Assembly (NCBI GenBank): GCA_002197995.1
Contig: NGZR01000006.1
Span: 1,612,001-1,676,000, forward strand
Direction: 5' to 3'
Source of the DNA: Gaeumannomyces sp. JS-464
Lineage: Eukaryota > Ascomycota > Sordariomycetes > Magnaporthales > Magnaporthaceae
DNA length: 64,000 bases
How positions within the stretch are numbered: position 1 is the stretch's first letter; every line of letters starts with the position of its first letter. The notes below the pieces were generated by a model that ran no database searches, was not told the origin of the DNA, and saw only the letters and a program-made list of their open reading frames with translations. Of this stretch, positions 12,271-22,367 are shown one piece after another. A program made the translations under genes and the position numbers.

Positions 12271-12608
12271 TGTTTTTTAACACTTTTTATAAAAGCGATA
12301 AAGTAGCGAAGTTAGCTGTTTCGGCGATTATTACGACGGCGTTTTTAATAAAAAATTAAAAAGTGTTTACGTTAAAAAAAATATTAAAATAAAAATGCTA
12401 GTAATAGTTATAATAGTTAAAAAATAGGCTTTTTAACGGGAAAGTTACGGTAATACCGGCAGTTTTATAAGGTTTTATATTAAAAGGTAACCGGTAAAGC
12501 TTTAAAAAATAGCGTTTTTTCGATGGTTTTAATTTGCTAAACGCATAAAAAAAGCTTGTAAAAGGTATATTAATAGCTTAACTTTATTTAAAAAGCACTT
12601 AAAAATAA
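12271..12608. other. 338-bp spacer between the inverted transposon copies
   Basis: AT-rich, not self-complementary, with no ORF and no match elsewhere in the window that I could see. It separates the inner TIR ends of the two 2.9-kb copies and travelled with them into the host gene. Confidence 0.6.
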
Positions 12609-14027
12609 AAATATATTTTTTCACTTCCTTTTTTTACTATTAGCACTTATTTTACTTCGATATCGGCCAGCATGTTTTTTTTATAACGCACTTATATAAA
12701 AAACACGGGTTTTAATACATAGATAAAAGCAAATAAAAAAATAGCATTAAATTAAAATTATCGCTAAGTGCAAAAAAGTAGTAAATTATTAAAAACCCGG
12801 TGTTAAACCGCCAAATTACATAAGAAAAATGCAAAAACACAACGTTAAACCCGTTTATTTAAAATTATAAAATGGTTTAAAAACTCGCAAAAAAATTAAT
12901 AAATTTTTTTCAAAACGGCGTAAACGCTAAAAAGGTTATAAAAACCTTTTTAACCGGTTTTAAATGCAAAAAAGTGCTTAACTTTACCATTTAAACCTTG
13001 TTAACCGCGTTTTTTTCCTGTAAAAAAAAGCTTTATTTATATTAAAAGTAATTACGCTTAGCATTTGCACGAATACCGGTGCGGGTATTATAACGAAGCT
13101 TTGTTACCGGCCGTTTTAAAACCTCGTTAAAAAGTCCCTGCTTTAAAAAACGACCTTTTTTCGTGCCTATTAAATTTAAAGTTTAAAAAAAAGGATTTTC
13201 CGCGTTACGACGACCTTCCCGCAGTTAAAACAAGTGTTTAAAAGTTAATTGCAAGCCCGGAAAGTTAAAGTTTTTACGTTAAGCTTTATATAAATTTAAA
13301 AGCTTGTAAAAGCATAATAAGCCGTACTATTTACGCGTAACGCCCGTATAAAAAAGTAAGGCTAGGTTTTTAAAATGCCGCCGGGAAAGGAACGTCGCTA
13401 ACGCTTTATTTCGTATTTGTTTAAAAGTATTAAAGCATTAAAAAAAGGGTTGCAAAAATAACTGCCTTACTTAAATGCGGCCGGTATATTCCAATTGGAT
13501 TTTAGCTTTAAAAGCTTATTTATAACCTTTAAAAGTAATAATCCAGTATAAGGTTTATTAAAAGGTAACTTTTTTAATTTATTACAGCGTTAATTTCGCA
13601 AATAGCCCGTATGTTTTAAAAAACCCGTAGTTTAATTTCGAAAGCGCCGTGCTTATAAACCCGTAAATAAAGTTATATTTGGTATAAAAACAAGCTTATT
13701 ACCGTTTCGTTAGCTAAAAAAACCGTTAAACGTAGTTTAATAAAAGCTTTTACTTGTAAAATTCGCTTTAAAAGCGTTTTTAAACTTATTTATAAATTTC
13801 GCGGGTTGTTATATAAATAACGTGCTTTTAAAAAGCAAAAAAACCGGTCCGGTTATAAAAAACGTTGCGAAAAAAGTGTTAATACCTGTTAAAGTTTTTT
13901 ATCGCTTTAACGATTTGGTAATTATCGGTTAAATGCCGGACGTTTTTTTAATTAACCTCGTCGCGAAGCTCGGCTTAACCCGCCGGGGATTTCGTGCTTA
14001 TTTTTAACCTTTCGAAAGTATTTATAT

Positions 14028-14207
14028 TATAATAAACCTAGCTATTAAATGGTTGCTAATAAAGGTTAAAATAATGTTATTTTAAAAGATAAAAAGGAAG
14101 AAAAAAAAGGCTATAAAAAAGGTTATATAGTTTTTATATATATACAAATTGGCTTAAAAGTAACCCTTAAATTATTACTTTTATACTTAAAGCACGGAAC
14201 TATAACA
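14028..14207 (-). repeat. LTR of chromovirus B (left)
   Basis: 180 bp, heavily RIPed; pairs with 20347-20524 and with the LTRs of chromovirus A. Confidence 0.85.
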
Positions 14208-14791
14208 TAGCCGCCTTTTCCGGGCTCGCCTTTTTTAATTGTTTCGTTTTTCCCCGTTTTTCGCGCGCTTCGTTAGCATAAGTAGCTCTTTTATTAAAAA
14301 GCCTCGTGCCGTATTAAAAGGTGTTATTAGTATGTTTAACCCCGGGTCGGCTTTTAAGTAAATGCTTTAATTTTTCGTATTTTAACCCGGGCGTTTTTTT
14401 TTTTATCGGTAACGATAGTTTACTTTTTAATTGCTTCGTGGTTTTTAATTGCCTCGCTTTTTCCTTCCTTTTTTCATGTTTGCTTTTGGTTATTTCGCGT
14501 AATTTATTTATCTTTTTTGCGATTTCGCTTTTACTAAAAATTTTTTTTCGCTCGTTATCGTTTCGATTTTAGCTTTTCGTTTTAACCATTTTAGTTTTTC
14601 CTTCGCTTTTCCTTTTAAATGCTAATTAATAGTTTTCGTTTTTTGCTTATTACGGTTACGTTTTCGCTTTATTTCGCCGCCGCCGTCGTTTTGCTTTTTT
14701 ATGTAATCCCGTTTTTAGCTTTGGTTTTTTTCGCATTTATCGCGCTTTTATTCCATTACGAACGCCAACTTTTACCCGCACGTTATCCACG

Positions 14792-15200
14792 ATGTTTGCT
14801 ACCGTTACCGCTTTTTTTTCCCTTTTTTAACAATAGTAACGGCGATTTTATTTAAACGCGTAAATTTTTTCGCGCTTTTATTATTTCGTATTTAACTTAT
14901 TATGTTTTTTTAGCATAAACGCGATAAAAGCCGTCGCGATACCGACGCGATTAACTTAACGAGTAACTTGTTAAACGAAAAGCACGCGGCTTTCGTTTAT
15001 TAAAAGTACAAATGTAACGCGTACTTTTAAAAGTCGAAAGTTATTAGGGTCGCGGTTTGCAAAAAGTACCGACCCGAACAAGTTTGCGACCGTTGCCGCA
15101 AAGGAAAAACAGCGGGCTGTAACACTTTTAATTTTGCTTACGTTTCGAGCTTTGCTTTTCGCCGTGCCCGGCGTAACCTTTTTGCTATAACGATTAATAA
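14792..15200 (+). pseudogene. Antisense ORF of chromovirus B with a Cys-rich motif
   Basis: Counterpart of 3124-3522. It is read on the plus strand against the pol direction, starts MFATVTA, and later gives AVCKKYRPEQVCDRCRKG then KTAGCN, keeping the C-x2-C-x7-C spacing. The CAA codon that became TAA in copy A (before ACDRC) is still CAA (Gln) here, which supports a real coding frame. Other positions are stopped by RIP. Confidence 0.5.
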
Positions 15201-18200
15201 TCGATATATTTTTACGCTTAGCGTTTTTTTCGGCAAAAGCTCGCAATTAATTTTTATTTGCGAGTATTTTATTGCTTATTAATATTAATCGCGATTTTTT
15301 AACAAAATTAACGCGAATTTTAACCGTTAATATGTTTAAAATGCTAACCCCGCGAAAAACGCTTTAATTTTTAGCAATACGGTTAATACTTTTTCCCGTT
15401 ATAGTAATTAAAACTAACAGCTTATAAATACGCTTATCCGTAATTTTGGTTTTATGCAAATAATTGGCTTTTCCCCGTATGCTTTTAATAACGGCGTTAT
15501 TAATCGTTTGCAAAGGTTTTAAATAAAAGCGGAACGTTATGCCGAAGCGCGCGATAACCGGTTTATTAATATTATTATTTAAATAGCTAGTAATAACCGT
15601 ATTTAGTTTGGTAAAAGCTCGGCGCGTTATCGTTTTGCTTATTATTTTAGCTCGAGCCGTTGTAAGCCGTCGCTTTTTTTTCGTGCCGCCCGGCACCGTG
15701 AAAAGCGTCGTCGTCGCCGGGATGTTAATCGCAACGGCGGTAGCTCCTTTTCCCGTCGGTACCGTTCCTTTTTTAAGCTCGAAAAAAAGGAGTTTTTTAG
15801 CGATAAAAACGCGTTTTAATTCCGCCTTTCCTTCGTGTTATACGCGCAGGTTTTTTTTTTAAAGTTAAGTTTTAAGCATGGTAATAACTTATCGTGTTAA
15901 GGCTTTTTTTTATCTTCGTGTTTAAACCGGCGCGTTTTAACTTTAACGTTTGTTTTTGTTTTTTTTTCGTTAAATTTCCGAAGCCGGCGCGTTATTTAGT
16001 AAAAGGTGTGTTAAAATCGGGTTAATATCGAATTTAAAAAGTAAACGGTTAAAGTTATATCTTGTAATAGTCGAATTTTTATTATTAAACGCGAGTTAGC
16101 AAGCGTTAAAGTGTTATAACTAGTTAATTTGCGCGAAAGTAATAAAGCAGCGTAAATAGTGCTAAACTTTTTAATTTGCTCGTTTTATGCTTTCGTTTAT
16201 TTCGGGGTAAAAAATATAAAAAGCAGTTGTTCGATTCCTATTTAAAAGCATAGTTTTATTTAAAATTTTCCGATTTAATTAAAACTTTTATCGGATATAA
16301 TAGTATTCGGGAAGTTACGAAATCGCTATTAAGTAAAACGGAACTTTACTGCATATTTTTTTACCTTTATATTATGCATAGCTTTTAATTGGATATATTT
16401 TAACAATTTGTTAATAATTACTATTAAATATTCCGGTTTTTTTTTAATAGCGGGAAGTTTTATTATAAAATTTATCGAAATGTTTTTTTAAAACTGGTTT
16501 AAAACCGGGAAAAAGCGTAATAACTTTTATTTATGTTATTATAACGGGCGGGATTTGCGGCATATGTCGTAATTGCAAACAAATCGTGCCACATTTCGTA
16601 ATATTTTATTTTAATAGTAATCCCGGTATAAAACGGCGAATGTGTTATTCCGACCCGCGTGGTTTACAATCGAAAAAACGTATACTTTTTAAATTAAAAT
16701 AGTAATTAATAGTTTTTAAATTGGAAATTATAACCGCTTTTTATATTAAAATGCTTTTTATGCATTAATTTCGCAATTTGCTATTTGCGTTTTTATATTA
16801 GCTTTTAAAAAAAAATTACGCGCATTTTGTTAAATTATTACGAGTTTATATTCGTATGTTTTATTATAACGTAACGTTTCGTTTTATAAATTCGCTAAAG
16901 CTTATTCGCGAAAAATAATGGCTTTCGTTAAAAAAAGTGTAGCGTAAATATAACTTCGTATTAATAATTAAGCCGGATTAAATGTTAAAGTTTTTTTTCG
17001 TATCGGCGTGGTTTTATTATAAATTTAATTTAAAAATAAAATGGTTATAAACTCGAAGTTAATACGGAATTTTGCTAGCGTTATGCTTTAACCGGGTTGC
17101 ATTAGTTATAGCAGCGTTACTTTGCGTATTTTTCCCTTTTCGTTTTGTTTTTTTCGTAATAGCGCGTTTAGTAATATTACGTATTTCCCTGGTCGGTATT
17201 ACAAATTGTAATTAAATTTCGCTAATATTTCCGTTTAACGTATTTGTTTTTCAAATATTTTTCGGGGTTTAAAAAAATATTTAAACTTTTATAATTTGTA
17301 AAAATTAAAAACGGTTTAAATACGTTTCGTAGTTTTACGTTCCAAATTTTTAAGCATTTTATTACCGTTAGGGGTTTTTTATTATAAATGGTGTAATTGC
17401 GTTATACGTTGTTTAGTTTAACGAAATGGTAAGTAATTAGTTGTTATAAGCCGTTTTTCCTTTTTTTAAAATAAGTAACCTTTTAAAACCGTTTTGGAAT
17501 AGTTTAATTTTAGCTTCGTATTTTGTTTTAAGCTTTATTATGCTAATATAAATGTTTAAATAAACGCTAGTTTTAACCGCTTAAATACTATATTAATTTT
17601 AAAATTTTATCGGTACGGAAATCTTTTTTTAGTTAAAATTAATAATAGCGCAATTAATTTCGAACATTTGTTAATAAAATTTCGGTAAAAATTAGCGAAA
17701 TTAAAAAAGCCGCGAAATTTTTAAAAAATTTTTAACGCTTTTTAATCGCGAATTGCGCGGATTTTTTTAAATCGGTTTAAATTTCCTTATTTGCTTTAAT
17801 TATAAATTTTAAATATTTAACTTTTTACATTACGAAATCGCTTTTTTCTAGGTTTAACTTTAGCTCGGCGTTTTTTAACCGACGAAAAACTTTTTTCACT
17901 TTTTTTTATGTGATTTTTGCGAAATTCCGAGGAAAAAATAAGCACGTCGTTTAAATATGCTAATACGAAATCGTCGAAAATATCGCTTAAAATACCGTTA
18001 ATATAGCGTTAAAAGGTTATTAAAGCTTTTGCAAAACCGAACGGGTATATTAGCTATTTAAATAATTCGAATTATATTTAAAACGCTATTAAATGTTTTT
18101 CGCTTTTTGCTATTCGGATTTTGTAAAAAGCGGCTTTAACGTTTATTTTCGTAAACCATTTCGCTTTTAATAAAAAGCGGAATGTTTTTTTTACTAACGG

Positions 18201-20346
18201 TAAAAAATAGCGATTTTAAAGCGTAATCGCGTTAAATGCACGGTAATTTACGTATAAACGCTAACCTTTTAACTATTTGCGTATTATTAAAACAAACGCG
18301 GTTATTAAAAATAAATTAACGCGAATTTAACTTTTATTTATTAAATCGGTAATTTGTTTGCGTAATTTTAAAAGTTTTTTTTTAGCATGCTATATAAGCG
18401 TTTTTAAAAAAGGTTTAAAATAAAACCGTCGTCGTTTTTTTTTAACTTAATATAATAGTTTAAGTTTTTCCGGTATAAAAGCAATTTAATGCTTTCGTTT
18501 TATCGAAAAAGTTGGCGAATTCCGCTAATTTTTAAAGCAGTTTAAGTTTTAATCGGTTAAATGGTAGTATTTTAGCGGTAAATTGTAATATTTGTATTAT
18601 TTTTTTTAAAAAAGTGGATATAAACTTGTAATTTTGTTAAAAATTTCGTTACTATTTTTGGCAAACTGCGGCGAAAATATTGCCGATAATTACTAGAAGT
18701 TTTTCCGGGGTTAATTAGGTTTTCGCTTTTTTAATTACGAATTGGCTTATTGCTTTTATTCGTAAGTAGCTTAAAGCCGCGTTAAAAGTAACTTATTCGT
18801 GCTTTATTTACGAAAATCCTAAAATAACGTCCCGTAATATGCCTAAAATAATGTAAAATAAAATAAGCTTTATTTAGCCATTTATATCCATTTTACATTT
18901 AGTAAAATATTTAATAGCTAGCGGGGTTTTGTTTAAAACCGTTCCTAGCTATCGTGGTTTATAAAGTCGTATTTTTTCGATTTGGAGTTTTATCGCAAAT
19001 TTTTCGCTTATTACCGCGTAATATTCGCATTTTAAATCCATTTATGCATTAATAAATTAAAAAAGGTTAAATAATATCGGGATTAAAAACGGGGGGCCGT
19101 TTATGCTTCGTTCGATTTTTTTTAATTCGTTTTTCCACTTTTTTTTTAAATAGCTTATTAATTGTAATTTATATCCGCTGCCGCAATCCTTTTTTTAACT
19201 AAGTTTTTTATTAAAAGCTACTTTTTTCCCTTTTTAATACTGGTGTTTTAAGTCGGGGCTAACTTAACCTTTTTCGGCCGTGCCGCGCTTCGGTATTAAT
19301 AAGCTCGTCGCTCGTATTTTTTGCTTTTACAATTTAAACACGCTTCGAATTCCCGTCGCTATTGGAATTCTTTTTAAAATATTTAAAAAGCGCGTAGCTT
19401 ACGTGGCGGTTATACGTTAACATAAGCCGCGTTAACGTTTATTATCGGGGTACTTTCCGTATTTTTTCCGGTATAGGTAAAAGCGGGGGGTTATAATGCT
19501 TTTTTACCGAATATATTATTTAAATCGATCGCTTTTAATGCTTATGCAATGCGTTTATATACCGTTACCACTTTTTGGTAAAAAGTAATATCGTGTAAGC
19601 CCGTTACCGCCGTTAAACGAATACGGTTAAAAATGCGAAAGCGAAAATAATTGATTTTAATTTCGTCCGCCTATTTTAATCCGTTAGCAAATGTTAATAG
19701 CATTTCGAATTTAATATAAAAGTAAATAAACGTTTAGCCCGGCTTTATCCGGCAAACTTCCAGTTTTGTTAAAGTTTAAGCTTTTTTATAAAGGTTATTA
19801 AAAATGGTATTAAAATGGAAAATAAAATCGGTTAAATTGTACGTGCTATTTAATCCTCCAATTTCGTAATAAAAACGTACTACATTTTAAATGCTTAAAG
19901 CTAAATACGTTTAAATGTATTCGAACTTATCGCGATTATTCCCGATAAACTCCGCGTTTCGGTTAAGTTTATATTTAACCGCGTTTTTCCAAACGTCGAA
20001 ACCGCTCCCATCGCCGGCGTATAAAGTTGGGTTTTTAAAAAGCAACCGTTTCGGTGCGAAAAAGTGTTGCGTGTACGGCTAAAAGTTAATCCTTTTATTC
20101 CGTTATTACCCGCGTAGTGTCGTTACGGTAATCGACGAAAAGCTTGTTAATATTGTTTTAAAATTTTTGTTAATTAAATTCGGCCGCGGCTAATCGTGTT
20201 TAAAGGTTCGTAATAATAGCGAGTAGCGAGCTTTGTAAAAAGGGGGTTAAAGCATTAAAAGTAAAAGTTAAACCCCCGTTGTTATTCGTAGTATTTGGTG
20301 TTATTATTGTTATAATTCTTTTTGGTAGGAAAAAATCTTTTAAAAA

Positions 20347-20524
20347 TGTAATAAACTTAACCATTAGGTAGTCGCTAATAGGGGTTAAAATAATGTTATT
20401 TTAAAAAATAAAAAGGAAAAAAAAAGGCTATAAAAAATGTTATATGGTTTTTATATATACACGAGTTAGTTTAAAAGTAACCCTTAAGTTGTTACTTCCG
20501 TGCTTAAAGCACGGAACTATAACA
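20347..20524 (-). repeat. LTR of chromovirus B (right)
   Basis: 178 bp, TG..CA, followed by the TATAT duplication. Confidence 0.85.
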
Positions 20525-21662
20525 TATATCGAAAATATCGCTTTTAACCTTTTCCGTTACTTTTACAGCCGTAATTTTATTGCATTTCTTTTTAATATAA
20601 AAACTACGTTAAAATTAATATGGTAAACGCATAGTTAAAATTTGCAAAAGGGAAATACAACCGCAGCGGCGTTACGAAAGCGATTATCCCGTTAAATATA
20701 ATAACTTTTAATGCCGGGATTTTAACTTGTAAAAGGAAAACGTTAAAAGTTTAAAATACTTAAATAAACGTTTCTTCCGTTCGTTTAAAATAAGCTTTTA
20801 AAAAACCGGCAACGTTATACGTTCGTTAATAACAATTACCGTTAAAAATACGTGCATTTAGTACTTATTCGTTTTATAAATAACGTTAATTTAAAGCAAC
20901 GAAAGCCGGCCCGAAAAGGCGAAATAATAACCTCGTATACCCAAACAGCGCCGCAAAATTTAGCAATCTTTTTTGGCTTTTGCTAAAGGAAATCTCGGAG
21001 CGTAAAATTTTTAAAAGTTATTTTAAAGTTGTCGAAAAACCGCAAAAAAGCGGCTGTTAAATGGTATCTTTCCGCGCGTTCCTTCCGGTAAATAACCCGC
21101 CACCGATATAAAGCTAAAAGTCGTTAAAAAAATCGGGGTATCGTTAAAATACAACGTTAAAAATCGCCGGGGTACGGATCGTTAAGTCGCGGAAAAAAGA
21201 TTTAAAAAGCTTCGCTTAGCTTTTGCTAAAACGGGCGGTTAAAAAGCTAACCTCGTAGGTTTTTATTTAATGCGAAAAGTGCTTTGCATAGCTAAAATTA
21301 ATTATACGGGCGTTTTAAGCGCCTCCGTTAGCCGCGAGCCTTTAAACAACTATCTCGTAAAGGCAACAAGCGATCTGGGAAGTGCGGGATCTTTTGCGGA
21401 GGCTTTAAAAGGGTTGGTTGCGCTGCCGTAAACGGTAGGCGTAGTAGATCTTTTTAAAGCCCTCGTCGTCCCTAATAATGCGTTTAGTAGATAATTTAAC
21501 GCCCTGGAGGCTTAAGTACTCGTTAAGGGCCTTTTCAACCTCCTGTTAAGTAGGGTAAAAGGTTAAAAGTACTGCGGTAGGTTCCAGGGTCCAAGGACGG
21601 CCGTTCCAAAGCGCCGGGCCTATAGCCTCGTTTGCAAAGGGATCGAGAGCCTCGCTTGCAAA

Positions 21663-21736
21663 GGGATCGGGAGGGTCGCGTACGGAGGGATCGGGAGGGT
21701 CGCGTACGGAGGGATCGGGAGGGTCGCGTGCGGAGG
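21663..21736. repeat. 24-bp tandem repeat, three units, inside the right transposon copy
   Basis: Three near-perfect copies of a unit containing GGGATCGGGAGGGTCGCG, the last with one change (gtac to gtgc). The same tract is present but RIPed in the left copy (about 560-640). In translation it gives repetitive Arg/Pro/Ser peptides, which are an artefact of the repeat rather than a protein. Confidence 0.85.
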
Positions 21737-22005
21737 GGCCTGCAAAAAGGGCCGGACCCTCGTCTGCAAAAAGATCCGACGAGTCGCCGTCGCTTAAAAG
21801 GATAATAACCTCGTTTATGGCGCTTTTTTTGGTGTTCGTTATTGTTGTGCACGGAAAACGATTGCCAATGGATTAAAAATGGCGAAAAATGCAAATTCCC
21901 TGCCAAATTGCGGTGCTGCGACATCGGAAAACACAGGCGGTGCATAGGCCAAAAATGGGGCGGGTAAGTGCTAATAGCAAAAAGGGGGAGTGAGAGGATA
22001 TATCC

Positions 22006-22367
22006 TTTTGAAAAAAGTCGAGAGGTACTCCAGCGGTATCACTGGTCCCTTGAGTAACGGTCAGGCTCGGGATGTCCAGATCCTGTAGCATTCGCTGCCC
22101 GAGCTGCTGCTTCATCTCCTTAAAAACGTCGGTAGGAACTGGATCCCAATCTCGGAGTCCGAACGGTGTAGCTTCCGCAGGCAGTATCACAGCCAGCAGC
22201 TCCTCGATGTAGTCGGAGGAAGTGGGCAGCCAGGCCTTCGCAGCGCTTCCTATCGCCGAGGATACCTCATGAACTGTGGCTAGTGAAACCCGTGCAGATC
22301 TCGACAAAGCCCTGTTTTGGTACACGTCGTAGAACAGCATAAGGTTGCATGCAACAAGAGACTGCGG
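22006..22367 (-). pseudogene. Main part of the host gene disrupted by the inverted transposon pair
   Basis: A minus-strand frame is open from the stop at 22370-22368 to the insertion point. It reads LMLFYDVYQNRALSRSARVS, later SSDYIEELLAVILPAEATPF and MKQQLGQRMLQDLDIPSLTV. It is a helical, soluble-looking C-terminal region. I do not recognise the family. Upstream exons could lie in 22400-22620, where minus-strand frames are open, but I could not fix splice sites. The frame enters the transposon (QKDISSH..) and would have ended in the 15-residue tail now at 225-280. What RNA is made now, if any, would carry transposon sequence at its 3' end. Confidence 0.55.

Larger units (their letters stand above)
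14028..20524 (-). mobile_element. Chromovirus B: second RIPed copy of the chromovirus A family
   Basis: 6.5 kb, flanked by TATAT (14023-14027 and 20525-20529). The first base pair of the LTR is TA instead of TG, a G-to-A change. It aligns with chromovirus A throughout, but lacks the pogo-like element (empty TA at 20124) and has an internal deletion corresponding to about 4317-5080 of copy A, with the join at 15985-15991. It has the same minus orientation, and RT remnants lie at about 17745-17970. The left transposon copy (near 1770) is the unoccupied target site. Confidence 0.85.
281..22005. mobile_element. Composite or foldback unit: two inverted copies of a ~2.9-kb TIR transposon
   Basis: Both outer ends read GGATATATCC followed by TCTCACTCCCCCTTTTTGCT. 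They are flanked by TTTTGGA (274-280) and TTTTGAA (22006-22012), a 7-bp target duplication with one G-to-A difference. The inner ends carry the RIPed form of the same terminus (AAATATATTT at 12261-12270 and 12609-12618). After subtracting the two inserted LTR retrotransposons the arms are 2896 and 2895 bp, and the unit is about 6.1 kb. The host ORF is continuous across the outer ends only, so the pair plus spacer sits as one insertion. No TSD pairs the inner flanks. The superfamily is not identified; a 7-bp TSD is close to hAT or Dada-like elements but does not prove either. Confidence 0.8.
12609..22005 (-). mobile_element. Right copy of the unclassified 2.9-kb TIR transposon, split by chromovirus B
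   Basis: Inverted relative to the left copy. The parts are 12609-14027 and 20525-22005, split at a TATAT duplication (14023-14027 and 20525-20529). The outer 600 bp are the least RIPed part of the pair. On the minus strand near 21530-21400 an open stretch reads EVEKALNEYLSLQGVKLSTK followed by RIIRDDEGFKKIYYAYRLRQ. It is helical and basic and could be an N-terminal DNA-binding region of a transposase. I do not recognise the family, and the frame closes soon after. Confidence 0.75.

Noticed and set aside
281..22005. Considered a Starship-type giant mobile element
   Set aside because: No DUF3435 tyrosine-recombinase captain, no cargo genes, and the size is explained by two small transposons plus two retrotransposons.
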